From Geothermobacter hydrogeniphilus (GTDB taxonomy: Bacteria > Desulfobacterota > Desulfuromonadia > Desulfuromonadales > Geothermobacteraceae), in assembly GCF_002093115.1 (NCBI RefSeq), contig NZ_NAAD01000014.1:1-64000 (forward strand): 64,000 nt of DNA, read 5' to 3'. The translations under genes and the position numbers were made by a program. The notes under the pieces are model-generated. The model was given only the letters and a program-made list of their open reading frames with translations. It was not told the DNA's origin and ran no database searches. Position 1 is the first letter of the stretch, and each line of letters begins with the position of its first letter. Below are positions 43,134-51,873 of the stretch, in pieces.

Positions 43134-43606
43134 AACTGAGGCTGGTCTGTGTCGGCAAGCTCTCCCGGGACTGGCTGCGGGAAGCGGCCGCCGACTACCG
43201 GCAGCGACTGCAGCGCTATCTTCCTTTTGAACTGCTCGAACTGAAGGAGGAAAAGGGCGGCGGCAAAAAACCGAACACGGCCCTGCTGCGGGAACGGGAA
43301 GGCGAACGGATACTCGCCCAGCTTGCCGCACCGGGCACAACCCTGGTGCTGGACGAACAGGGGAAACAACTCAGCTCGGTCGAACTGGCCCGGTTGCTCG
43401 ACGAGCAGATGACCGCCGGCCCGCAGAATCTGAACCTGGTCATCGGTGGCGCCTGGGGCCTGAGTCCGGCCGTCAAACAGCGGGCCGACAGGATCCTCTC
43501 TCTGTCGCGGTTGACGTTCACCCACCAGATGGCACGCGTCATCGCCCTGGAACAACTCTACCGGGCGATGACCATTATCCGCAATGAACCATACCACAAT
43601 GCCTGA
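43130..43606 (+). CDS. rlmH: 23S rRNA pseudouridine-1915 N3-methyltransferase
   Basis: A 158-residue SPOUT methyltransferase of normal size. LNLVIGGAWGLSPAVKQRAD is the SAM-binding knot region, and the C-terminus ITFHQ-like LTFTHQMARVIALEQLYRAMTI, ending NEPYHNA, is the family end. It methylates helix 69 of 23S rRNA. Overlaps rsfS (ATGA-like) so the two ribosome factors are coupled. Next gene begins 17 bases later. Confidence 0.95.
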   Translation: MKLRLVCVGKLSRDWLREAAADYRQRLQRYLPFELLELKEEKGGGKKPNTALLREREGERILAQLAAPGTTLVLDEQGKQLSSVELARLLDEQMTAGPQNLNLVIGGAWGLSPAVKQRADRILSLSRLTFTHQMARVIALEQLYRAMTIIRNEPYHNA

Positions 43607-43623
43607 AGGAGGCTGGAGGGGCA

Positions 43624-43977
43624 ATGAATCAGGAAGAACTCGAAGCAGCTAAACAACTCCTTCTGGAGATGCGCCGGCAGGTTCTCCAGGAGGTGCAGGG
43701 ATCGATGCACACCTACCGTGAACTCGGAGAAGAAAGCCTGCCGGACATCAGCGACGTCTCGGCCAATGCCGCCAATCGCGACGTACTGCTCAATCTCGGC
43801 GCGACCCAGCAGCAGAAGATCCGCGATATCGATGCCGCCCTGGAGCGCATCCGCTCCGGCGAATACGGTGTCTGCGTCCGCTGCGAGGAGGAAATCAGCC
43901 AGGCCCGGATGAAGGTCCGCCCCTTCTCGCGCTTCTGCATCGACTGCAAAACTGACATTGAAAAGTTCGGCGAATAG
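43624..43977 (+). CDS. TraR/DksA-family zinc-finger protein
   Basis: A 117-residue protein with a coiled-coil N-terminal part (about residues 1-75, with DISDVSANAANRDVLL) and a C4 zinc finger (CVRCEEEISQ, then FCIDCK). The layout is that of DksA and short TraR/DksA proteins, which enter the RNA polymerase secondary channel and act with ppGpp. The acidic tip (DxxDxA) has DISDVSA, so DksA-like function is possible. Binding site GGAGG. It follows rlmH in the same operon. Confidence 0.88.
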   Translation: MNQEELEAAKQLLLEMRRQVLQEVQGSMHTYRELGEESLPDISDVSANAANRDVLLNLGATQQQKIRDIDAALERIRSGEYGVCVRCEEEISQARMKVRPFSRFCIDCKTDIEKFGE

Positions 43978-44103
43978 ACGCCGGCCCGCCTCCCGCGGCG
44001 CGGCGCTCTGCCGGCAACAGGATAATCCGCCGGTCGGACAAGACAAACGCCTGTTTTCAGGTACAATGTTATTCCAGTGGGCAACCTGCCCCGGGAGCAT
44101 GCC

Positions 44104-45462
44104 ATGACAATTCTCGGTTTCTTACTGCTGATCATTCTTTTCCTGTCGTTCTTCATCTACTGCAGCTGGCTTAATCCGGAAGACATCACCCTGATCTACT
44201 GGACCGGCAAAAGCATTACCTTTTCGCCGGCCCTGCTGATTCTCGGCTTCGTCCTGGTCGGCCTGTGCATCGGCTACGGCGCTCATATCTACAGCGTCCT
44301 GGTCCACGGGGTCAAACACTGGCGCCGTGAACGCAGCGAGAAGAAAACCAGGGAAATCAGTGCCATCTACCGCGAAGGCGTCGGCAGACTGCTTTCCGGG
44401 GATCTGAAAAAAGCCCGGGTTCTGCTGCAGAAAACTCTCGAACGTGATCCGAAGAGCATCGATTCGCTGATCGCCCTGGCCAGCGTGCAACTGCAGGACG
44501 GTGAAGGCAGCGAAGCGGTCAAGCTGCTGCTCAAGGCACGGGACATCGACGGCAAAAACCTGGAAGTGCTGTTCAAACTCGCCACCACCTACCAGAAACT
44601 CGACCAGACCGACGAAGCGATCGAGGCCTACCAGGCGATCCTCGCCCTTGAGTCTGACAACCGCAAGGCGTTACGCTCGCTGCGTGACCTGCATATCGCC
44701 GCCGGCAACTGGCAGGAAGCCTATGACCTGCAGAAACGGGTGATCAAGGTGGCCCAGAAGAGCAAACGCCTCGCGGATGAAAAGAAACTGCTGGCCAACC
44801 TGCGCTACGAAGTCGCCCGCCTGCTGCTTGAAAACGGCGAAGCCGACAAGGCTCTGGGCGAATTCCAGGACCTTGTCAAGAACGCCCCGGAACTGGTTCC
44901 CGCCCGCGTCTCTCTGGGCGACGCGCAGAAAGCCGTCGGCCGGGGAGACGATGCGGTCCGTACCTGGCAGGAAGGCTACCAGAAGCTGGGCCGCAGCATC
45001 TTCCTCTCCCGCCTTGAAGATTATTACATGGAGACCGAGGATCCGGCCGGCCTGCTGACCTTTTACCGCGACGCGACCAGCCGAAAACCTGACGACATGC
45101 TGCTGCGGCTCTTTTTCGGCAAATTCTGCCTGCGCCTGGAAATGGTTGAAGAGGCGATTGACCAGCTGTACATGGTCGAAAGTTCCGGCATCGAATCAAC
45201 CCAGCTCAACTTCCTGCTCGGTGAAGCCTATCGACGACGCGACCGGATCGAGGACGCGGTCGAGGAATACAAGCGGGCGCTCGGAACCAACAAACACCTG
45301 CGTCTCGGCTTTGTCTGCGATCACTGCGGCAAATCCTACCAGGAATGGCAGAGCCGCTGCGATGAATGCGGCAACTGGGGCGGGTTGAGCCTCATCAACC
45401 GCCAGCTGTTCCACGAAGCCCGGCCGATTGAGGTCAGGGAAATCCACCACGGTGAGAGATAA
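44104..45462 (+). CDS. LapB/YciM-like TPR protein with rubredoxin-type metal site
   Basis: A 452-residue membrane-anchored protein. Two N-terminal helices (about residues 2-20 and 38-60) with a LapA-like link [14 protein letters not shown], then about nine TPR units (about 95-400), and at the end a rubredoxin-type zinc site [12 protein letters not shown] with CDECGNW. LapB in E. coli controls LpxC degradation and lipopolysaccharide supply by means of these TPR and metal modules; two N-terminal helices, not one, suggest a LapA-LapB fusion. The ATG at 44104 follows GGGAGCATGCC. Confidence 0.85.
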   Translation: MTILGFLLLIILFLSFFIYCSWLNPEDITLIYWTGKSITFSPALLILGFVLVGLCIGYGAHIYSVLVHGVKHWRRERSEKKTREISAIYREGVGRLLSGDLKKARVLLQKTLERDPKSIDSLIALASVQLQDGEGSEAVKLLLKARDIDGKNLEVLFKLATTYQKLDQTDEAIEAYQAILALESDNRKALRSLRDLHIAAGNWQEAYDLQKRVIKVAQKSKRLADEKKLLANLRYEVARLLLENGEADKALGEFQDLVKNAPELVPARVSLGDAQKAVGRGDDAVRTWQEGYQKLGRSIFLSRLEDYYMETEDPAGLLTFYRDATSRKPDDMLLRLFFGKFCLRLEMVEEAIDQLYMVESSGIESTQLNFLLGEAYRRRDRIEDAVEEYKRALGTNKHLRLGFVCDHCGKSYQEWQSRCDECGNWGGLSLINRQLFHEARPIEVREIHHGER

Positions 45463-45464
45463 AA

Positions 45465-47015
45465 ATGAAACACAACGCGAAAGCCCCCCTGGCCCTGGTC
45501 ATCCTCGATGGCTGGGGCCAGGCTGATTGTACCCCCGACAACGCCGTCTGCCAGGCCCGGACTCCGGTTCTTGATCGATTATTCAAGGAATTTCCCCACA
45601 CCACCCTCGGTGCCTCCGGACTTGATGTCGGTCTGCCTGACGGCCAGATGGGCAACTCCGAAGTCGGGCATCTCAACATCGGTGCCGGGCGGGTCGTCTA
45701 CCAGGACCTGACCCGGATCAGCAAAAGTATCGAAGACGGCGACTTCTTCACCAACCCGGTGATGCTGGAGGGGATGCGCAAAATCCGCGAGAACGGCGGC
45801 AAGCTGCACCTCTGCGGCCTGCTCTCCGACGGCGGCGTCCACTCGCACAATACCCATCTCTACGCACTGGTCGAGATGGCGAAGCAGCAGGGCATCGGGG
45901 AAATCTGCATCCATGCCTTCATGGACGGACGCGACACGCCGCCGAAAAGCGGTGCCGGCTACCTGCGGGAGCTGGAGAATCAGCTCCAGAAGATCGGCGC
46001 CGGAGTCCTCGCCACGGTCAGCGGCCGCTTTTACGCCATGGACCGCGACAACCGCTGGGAACGCATCGAACGCGCCTGGCAGGCCCTGGTCCACGGCCGG
46101 GGGATAACCGCCGCCGACAGCGCCGGGGCCATCGCAGACGCCTACGCCGCCGGGCAGAGCGACGAATTCGTCGAGCCGCGCGTCATCCTGCGTGACGGCA
46201 GGCCGCTCGCGACAGTCGACGATGGCGACGGCATCCTCTTCTTCAACTTCCGCGCCGACCGGGCCCGCGAACTGACCCGAGCCTTCACCTTCGACGATTT
46301 CGACGGTTTCGACCGGGGGAAACATCCCGAACTGGCCTGCTATCTCTGTCTCACCGAATATGACGAAACCTTCGGTCTGCCGGTTATTTTCCCCCCGGAA
46401 AGCTACCCGGACCTCTTCGGCGAGGTTCTCGCCAAGGCGGGTAAAACCCAGCTGCGGATCGCCGAAACCGAAAAGTACGCTCATGTCACTTTCTTCTTCA
46501 ACGGCGGCGTCGAGGAACCCTTCGCCGGGGAGGACCGGGCGCTGATCCCGTCACCGCAAGATGTCGCCACCTACGACCAGAAACCGGAAATGAGCGCCGC
46601 CGAGGTGACTGACGAAGTCGTGACGCGGATCGAATCAGGCCAGTATGACGTCATCATCCTCAACTTCGCCAACCCCGACATGGTCGGGCACACCGGAGTT
46701 TTTCCGGCGGCGGTCAAGGCGATGGAAACCGTCGATGCCTGTCTCGGCCGCGTGGTTGAAGCGGTTCAGGCAGCCGGGGGCGGCCTGCTGATCACCGCCG
46801 ACCATGGCAACTGTGAAAAGATGAGCGATCACGGCCAGCCGCACACCGCCCATACCAGCGACCCGGTTGCCCTGCTGCTGGTTGATGACCGCTACCGTCG
46901 GGCCGGTCTGCAACCCGGGGTTCTCGCCGACCTGGCCCCGACCATGCTGCAGCTGCTCGGGCTGCCGCAACCGGCCGCCATGACCGGCCGCAGCCTGCTG
47001 CAGACATCCGCCTGA
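45465..47015 (+). CDS. gpmI: 2,3-bisphosphoglycerate-independent phosphoglycerate mutase
   Basis: A 516-residue two-domain phosphatase-fold mutase. [11 protein letters not shown] carries the first metal aspartate; [20 protein letters not shown] contains the serine nucleophile. [14 protein letters not shown] and the late [10 protein letters not shown], with metal-binding Asp and His, complete the manganese sites. It interconverts 3- and 2-phosphoglycerate in glycolysis and gluconeogenesis. It starts 2 bases after the LapB-like gene. Confidence 0.96.
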   Translation: MKHNAKAPLALVILDGWGQADCTPDNAVCQARTPVLDRLFKEFPHTTLGASGLDVGLPDGQMGNSEVGHLNIGAGRVVYQDLTRISKSIEDGDFFTNPVMLEGMRKIRENGGKLHLCGLLSDGGVHSHNTHLYALVEMAKQQGIGEICIHAFMDGRDTPPKSGAGYLRELENQLQKIGAGVLATVSGRFYAMDRDNRWERIERAWQALVHGRGITAADSAGAIADAYAAGQSDEFVEPRVILRDGRPLATVDDGDGILFFNFRADRARELTRAFTFDDFDGFDRGKHPELACYLCLTEYDETFGLPVIFPPESYPDLFGEVLAKAGKTQLRIAETEKYAHVTFFFNGGVEEPFAGEDRALIPSPQDVATYDQKPEMSAAEVTDEVVTRIESGQYDVIILNFANPDMVGHTGVFPAAVKAMETVDACLGRVVEAVQAAGGGLLITADHGNCEKMSDHGQPHTAHTSDPVALLLVDDRYRRAGLQPGVLADLAPTMLQLLGLPQPAAMTGRSLLQTSA

Positions 47016-47119
47016 ACCAGCAAGTCCACGGATTCAGGAGCCTGCCGACAGGGCCGTCACAGCGGGCCTGTCGGGAACCGGAGCAGGGGCTCGAAAAAAC
47101 GTGACATTCGGAGGGGGAT

Positions 47120-47863
47120 GTGCACTGGAAACAAGCACTGCTTGATGAGTTTGCGGCGGCCGGCCGCTGGCTGCTGCCGGCCGTCTGCCCGCTCTGCGAT
47201 GACCGTCGCGACGTCCATCTGCCCCTGTGCGGGAGCTGTCTTGACACTCTGCCGCCATTGCCCGAAGCGCGTTGTCCACGTTGCGACCTGCCCTACCCGG
47301 CCATCGAAGGGTCACCCCATCTCTGTGGCGACTGCATCACCTCTCCCCCTCCTTTTGCAGCTGTCTGTGCGCTCGGCCCCTACAGCGGACTGCTAAAACA
47401 GGCCATCGGCCGACTCAAGTATCACCGCCTGCCGCTGCTCGATCAACCGCTGGGACAGCTGCTGGCCACGACTGTCCGCCGGCGCTGGCCGCAGTACGTT
47501 CCGGACCTGATCATTCCGGTCCCCCTGCACCCACGACGTTTGCGCGAACGCACCTTCAACCAGTCGCTGCTGCTGGCCCGGGTGCTGGCAAAGACACTGT
47601 CGGCCCCGGTGGCCTCCCGGGTGCTGCATCGGGTGCGGCATACACCGGCGCAACAGGGGCTGAGCGCCGCGGATAGAAAGAAAAACCTGCAACAGGCCCT
47701 GAGGATCGATGATAAACTTAACGGCAGATCGATCCTGCTGGTCGATGACGTCATGACTACCGGCGCCACCGCCCGGGCCTGCAGCAGGCAGTTGCGGCTG
47801 GCCGGTGCGGCCGAAGTGCGGGTGGCGTTGCTGGCGCGTGCCCCACGCCATCTGCAGCCATGA
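47120..47863 (+). CDS. comF: ComF-family phosphoribosyltransferase-like protein
   Basis: A 247-residue ComF protein starting at a GTG (GGAGGGGGAT precedes it). An N-terminal zinc finger has CPLCDDRR, CGSCLD, CPRCDLPYP and LCGDC. The PRTase domain ends with ILLVDDVMTTGATARACS, the PRPP loop. In competent bacteria ComF helps DNA uptake; in others the role is unclear. FAAVCALGPYSGLLKQAIGR is the usual middle block. Downstream of gpmI by about 100 bases that hold a motif CCACGGATTCAGG and a GC hairpin. Confidence 0.9.
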   Translation: MHWKQALLDEFAAAGRWLLPAVCPLCDDRRDVHLPLCGSCLDTLPPLPEARCPRCDLPYPAIEGSPHLCGDCITSPPPFAAVCALGPYSGLLKQAIGRLKYHRLPLLDQPLGQLLATTVRRRWPQYVPDLIIPVPLHPRRLRERTFNQSLLLARVLAKTLSAPVASRVLHRVRHTPAQQGLSAADRKKNLQQALRIDDKLNGRSILLVDDVMTTGATARACSRQLRLAGAAEVRVALLARAPRHLQP

Positions 47864-47924
47864 GGCACATTTTTTGCTGCCGACAAGGGTCAAGGACATT
47901 CCGTTGCAACCGGACAAAGAGACC

Positions 47925-49400
47925 ATGAAACAGGCGCCATTAACAGATTTTCTCAAACTGCTGCCGGTTGAACTGCTGTTGCGCACTATGCCCAGCGGCC
48001 TGTTCCTGGTCGATACGGACCAGCGGGTGGTCTACTGGAACAGCGAAGCGGAACGGATCACCGGCTACAGCGCCGAGGAAGCACTCGGCCGTCACTGCTC
48101 CTTCCTTGAGGGAGTGGAATGCGGCCGCGGCTGCGGGCTCTACAGCCCGACCGTTGAAAAACCGGTTATCGGCGCCATCTGTACCATTTACACCAAGGCG
48201 GGCGATTCCCTCATCATCAGTAAAAATATCGACTATCTGCGCAAGGATGGTGAGATCGTCGGCGGCATCGAGTCCTTCATTGATGTCACCGAACAGAAAA
48301 AACTCGAAGCCGCCCTGCGCCGCCAGAGCGAACAGCTGGAAAGCACTGTCGCCCAGCGCACCGCCGAGCTGGAGAAGGAACGCAGCCGCCTGAACAGCCT
48401 GCTTGAGGCGATGACCGACTTCGCCTACATCGTCACCGATGATTACCAGCTTTCCTACATGAACCGGGCGATGATCGAACAGCTCGGCGACCATGTCGGC
48501 GAGTGCTGTTTCAACTCCCTCCATGACCTGAACCATCCCTGCCCCGACTGTCCCATCGAGCGGGTCGGTGCCGGTGAAATCGTCCGCGAAGAACGTTTTA
48601 TCCCGAAACTGAAACAGACCCACGAACTGCTGCACACCCCCCTGGCAAGCAGTGACGGGAAGACGTTGAAACTGGCGGTCTGCCGCGATATCACCGAACG
48701 CAAGGCGGTGGAGCAGGCGTTGCGTGATGCCAATACGGAGCTTGACGCCTTCGCCCACACCGTCTCCCACGATCTGCGTTCGCCGCTGACCCCGATTATC
48801 GGCTTCGCCGAGTACCTGCGCGAACAGTACCGGGACAAGCTGGATGAACAGGCCCTCGGCCTGCTGCGGGACATCGAAACCCAGGGGCACAAAATGCTGC
48901 AGCAGATGGAAGACCTGCTGGTCCTGGCCCAGATCGGCAAACTGCCGCAACCGGCCGAGCCGCTGTCGACCAATGCCGTGGTTGCGGATGTGATGGAGAA
49001 CCTGCGGGATGAGATCGCCGACAAACAGGCCGAGATCAGCGTCGGGCTGCTGCCCGCGGCCCGGCTGCCGGAAACCCTGCTGATCCAGATGTTCAGCAAT
49101 CTGCTCGGCAACGCCCTGCGCTATGGGTGTGAACCGGGGGGAAAGGTCGAAATCAGCGGCGAGCGGGAAGGCCGACGGTTGCGCTACCAGGTCCGCGACC
49201 ACGGCCGGGGACTGGAAGAAAAGGAACGGGAACGGATTTTCGAACCCTTCACCCGTGGCCGATCCAGCACCGGCGAGGGCACCGGCATCGGCCTGGCGAT
49301 CGTGGCGAAACTGGCCCGCATCTACAATGGCCGCGCCCGGGTCGAGGAAACCCCGGGAGGCGGCTGCACCTTCGTCGTTGACATGCTCGAACCGGAATAA
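47925..49400 (+). CDS. PAS-PAS sensor histidine kinase
   Basis: A 491-residue soluble kinase with no membrane helix. The first PAS (about residues 15-125) contains a cysteine group CSFLEGVECGRGCG; after a coiled coil the second PAS (about 160-245) has CCFNSLHDLNHPCPDCP. The kinase part has AFAHTVSHDLRSPL with the phospho-histidine, NALRYG, DHGRGLEEKE and GTGIGLAIVAKL. A TTG at 47904 preceded by AAGGA is an equally good start. The cysteine-rich PAS pattern suggests a redox or metal signal. It has no receiver domain, and its partner may be the NtrC-type regulator at 54572, beyond the hydrogenase genes; this is not shown. Confidence 0.9.
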   Translation: MKQAPLTDFLKLLPVELLLRTMPSGLFLVDTDQRVVYWNSEAERITGYSAEEALGRHCSFLEGVECGRGCGLYSPTVEKPVIGAICTIYTKAGDSLIISKNIDYLRKDGEIVGGIESFIDVTEQKKLEAALRRQSEQLESTVAQRTAELEKERSRLNSLLEAMTDFAYIVTDDYQLSYMNRAMIEQLGDHVGECCFNSLHDLNHPCPDCPIERVGAGEIVREERFIPKLKQTHELLHTPLASSDGKTLKLAVCRDITERKAVEQALRDANTELDAFAHTVSHDLRSPLTPIIGFAEYLREQYRDKLDEQALGLLRDIETQGHKMLQQMEDLLVLAQIGKLPQPAEPLSTNAVVADVMENLRDEIADKQAEISVGLLPAARLPETLLIQMFSNLLGNALRYGCEPGGKVEISGEREGRRLRYQVRDHGRGLEEKERERIFEPFTRGRSSTGEGTGIGLAIVAKLARIYNGRARVEETPGGGCTFVVDMLEPE

Positions 49401-49413
49401 TTCCTGACCCGGG

Positions 49414-49875
49414 TTATTCGCCACACTCCAACCGCCGCCGCAACTCCGCCAGGGCGGCAGCGACACCGCGACAACCCGCCATCGACAGCCCCATCCTCCG
49501 CTCAACCGAACCCGGCTCGACCGCAAGCAGACCGAACCCCGGCGGCAATGCGCCAAGAGCCATGGCCAGCTGCAGGGCCCCGGCGAGTCCGGCATGGGCG
49601 TCAAAACCACCCGGCTTCAGGCGGAGCAGATCGGCGGCATCCAGCCAACACCAGCTTCCGGGACTCCGCCCCATGCGCACGGCATCAACCAGCCAGACCC
49701 GTTCATACCCCCGCCAGAGATCGAGCAGTCCGAGGCCGACCGTACCGGCCTCGACCACGGCCACCCCGGGCGAAAGACGCTCCCCGGCAAGACGTTCGGC
49801 AACCGCCACGCCGATACCGTCGTCCCCCATCAGCGGGTTGCCGACACCGAGAATGAGCAGCTCAGGTGAAGTCAA
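49414..49875 (-). CDS. NiFe hydrogenase maturation protease
   Basis: A 153-residue endopeptidase of the HyaD/HycI/HoxW family: LGVGNPLMGDDGIGV has the metal-binding acid, then VDAVRMG with the second aspartate, and a histidine in FDAHAGLAG. It removes the C-terminal peptide of the large subunit once nickel is in place. It overlaps the large-subunit stop by 14 bases, so it is the last gene of the hydrogenase operon and specific for it. Confidence 0.92.
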   Translation of the reverse strand: MTSPELLILGVGNPLMGDDGIGVAVAERLAGERLSPGVAVVEAGTVGLGLLDLWRGYERVWLVDAVRMGRSPGSWCWLDAADLLRLKPGGFDAHAGLAGALQLAMALGALPPGFGLLAVEPGSVERRMGLSMAGCRGVAAALAELRRRLECGE

Positions 49876-51139
49876 CGGTCAACAGGTGGGTTGAGCAACT
49901 GACACACGGGTCATAGGCACGGATCAGTTTTTCGCACTGACGAGTCAGTTCCTCGCGCCCGGAAGACAGCAGTTGCGGCACCCGGGCACGGAGGTCGGCT
50001 TCAATATTGGCCAGGTTCTGGGCCGTCGGAATCACGCAGTCGGCCTGCTCGATACGTCCATCGGCGGCATAGCGATAAGCGTGGAAAAGCAGGCCGCGGG
50101 GAGCCTCGATAGCCGCCGCGCCCCAGCCCGGACCCTGCGGTGTCGGCAGCTCTTCCGGCGCCAGGCCGGCAAGCAGCAGATCGTCGATCAGGTGAATGGC
50201 CCGCTCGACGCCATGGACCACCTCCACCAGGCGCGCCGCCAGAATCCGGTAGGGATTGCAGGTGGCCGGTCCGACCTCCAGGGCCGCAGCGACCTGGGTC
50301 GCCATCGGCGAGAGATGGTCGAAATTGTTCCGCAACCGCGCCAGCGCACCGACCATGAAACTCTCTCCCGACAGGCGGGCAAACTTGGCGTTCGAATGCG
50401 GCACCAGGTATTCCTCGATCACCTGCTGGTAATCCGCCACCGCACAGTCAACCCCGGCACTGGAAACCAGTTGCCGGCCGAAAATGGGATAATCCCCGTC
50501 CCCGCGCAGGGAAAAGTATTCCGTTTCCCGCTCAAAGTCGGGGTAATCGAGGGCGGCGAAAATATCAACGCTCGCTTCCAGGTCGGGCAATGCCGCGACC
50601 AGGTCGCGACGCAGTTCCTGCAATTCGGCCGCCTCCGGCAACCGCAGAAATCCGCCGACCGTCGGCGTCACCGGGTGCACCGGGCGGCCGCCGACAATCC
50701 GGCAGATATCATTGGCCAGTTTTTTCAGCTGCAGGGCATGGCCGACCAGGGCGCGTTCACTGCGCACCAGCGGCAGAATGCTCGAGACCCCATAGTAATC
50801 GGGGATCGCCAGGAAAAAGAGCTGCAGCAGATGACTCTGCAGAATCTCCCCATGGGCCAGCAGCAGGCGCAGGATACGGGTCTGTTCGCTGACCTCGATG
50901 CCGAGCGCCTGCTCGGTGGCACAAAGCGAAACCAGGGTATGAGAATTGGAACAGATTCCGCAGATGCGCGCGGCAATGGGGGCCACTTCGGTGAAATGTC
51001 TGCCTTTCAGCATCGCCTCGAAAAAGCGGGGCGACTCGACGATTTCAAGCCGCAGCTCGCGCAATGTGCCGCGCGCGCTGTCGATCACCAGGTTGGCATG
51101 CCCCTCGATACGGGCCAGGTGCTGGACGGCAATTTTCAT
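49862..51139 (-). CDS. NiFe hydrogenase large (alpha) subunit, group 3b-like
   Basis: A 425-residue catalytic subunit. The four nickel cysteines are in RICGICSNSH (about residues 58-67) and DPCVSCSTH (about 410-418). Seven residues follow the last histidine and would be cut off by the protease encoded next. The start MKIAVQHLARIEGHANLVID is that of cytoplasmic bidirectional hydrogenases (HydA/MvhA/HoxH). The context of a small subunit and a flavoprotein-ferredoxin chain fits the NADP-linked group 3b, called sulfhydrogenase in archaea. It overlaps its neighbours by 4 and 14 bases. Confidence 0.93.
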   Translation of the reverse strand: MKIAVQHLARIEGHANLVIDSARGTLRELRLEIVESPRFFEAMLKGRHFTEVAPIAARICGICSNSHTLVSLCATEQALGIEVSEQTRILRLLLAHGEILQSHLLQLFFLAIPDYYGVSSILPLVRSERALVGHALQLKKLANDICRIVGGRPVHPVTPTVGGFLRLPEAAELQELRRDLVAALPDLEASVDIFAALDYPDFERETEYFSLRGDGDYPIFGRQLVSSAGVDCAVADYQQVIEEYLVPHSNAKFARLSGESFMVGALARLRNNFDHLSPMATQVAAALEVGPATCNPYRILAARLVEVVHGVERAIHLIDDLLLAGLAPEELPTPQGPGWGAAAIEAPRGLLFHAYRYAADGRIEQADCVIPTAQNLANIEADLRARVPQLLSSGREELTRQCEKLIRAYDPCVSCSTHLLTVDFT

Positions 51140-51873
51140 CCCCGCTTCTCCCCGCTCAGGTTGAAAATGCGCAACTCATTGAGGATATCCTCCTCACTCA
51201 GGCCATGTTCTTCGAGAATCCGGTAATAGGGGCCGGAGCGGGGCGCGTCGACCTGGCCACGACAGCCGCGGCAGCGGTCCCCCTCGGCGATGCAATGAGC
51301 GTCGCAGCCGGCACGGGTCAACGGCCCGAGACAGACCACCCCGCGTTCGAAGGTACAGGGCAGCTCCAGCAGCTTGCATTCGGCGCAGACAGCATAGGTC
51401 GGCAGCTCAGGCATCCGATCGATCAACAGGGACTGAAGGATGGCAAGAAATTCCCGGCCGTCGATCGGACAGCCGGGAACCCGGCCGTCGACCTTGACGA
51501 AAGCCTCCAGCGGCCGGGGATGCCGGTATCGCAGATCGCCGACCGCCGTCCCGTAGACTTCCCCCACCAGCTGCTCCGGTGTCCTGTCCGTGCAAAGAGC
51601 GTTGATGCCGGTGGTGTCGGCACAGGCACCCAGGGCGAACAGCTGCCGGCTGCGGGCGCGAATCGCCTTGAGGCGGCGGATCTCCGCGGAACTGCAGATA
51701 CTTCCTTCGACAAAGGCGATGTCGAGCGCCTCGCCCTGGTCCGAACTGATCTCACGAAATTCGACGATCTCCATCAACTCGACCAGGTCGAGAAGCTCCC
51801 GCTCAAGGTTGAGGACCGTCAACTGGCAACCTTCGCAACCGGTGAAATCAAAAAAACCGACTTTCGGCTTCAT
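51136..51873 (-). CDS. NiFe hydrogenase small (delta) subunit
   Basis: A 245-residue soluble subunit without signal peptide. The proximal cluster cysteines start in FTGCEGCQLTVL (residues 10-21), LGACADTTGI and RVPGCPIDG; further cysteines (CAECKLLELPC, CLGPLTRAGC, CRGCRG) bind two more Fe-S clusters. It carries electrons between the nickel site and the diaphorase part. Overlaps by 4 bases with genes on both sides; translationally coupled. Confidence 0.92.
   Translation of the reverse strand: MKPKVGFFDFTGCEGCQLTVLNLERELLDLVELMEIVEFREISSDQGEALDIAFVEGSICSSAEIRRLKAIRARSRQLFALGACADTTGINALCTDRTPEQLVGEVYGTAVGDLRYRHPRPLEAFVKVDGRVPGCPIDGREFLAILQSLLIDRMPELPTYAVCAECKLLELPCTFERGVVCLGPLTRAGCDAHCIAEGDRCRGCRGQVDAPRSGPYYRILEEHGLSEEDILNELRIFNLSGEKRG

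Noticed and set aside
47041-47080. GC hairpin CCGACAGGGCC/GGGCCTGTCGG between gpmI and comF as a terminator
   Set aside because: The stem is good but no U-run follows, and comF may be read from the same transcript; not enough to call.
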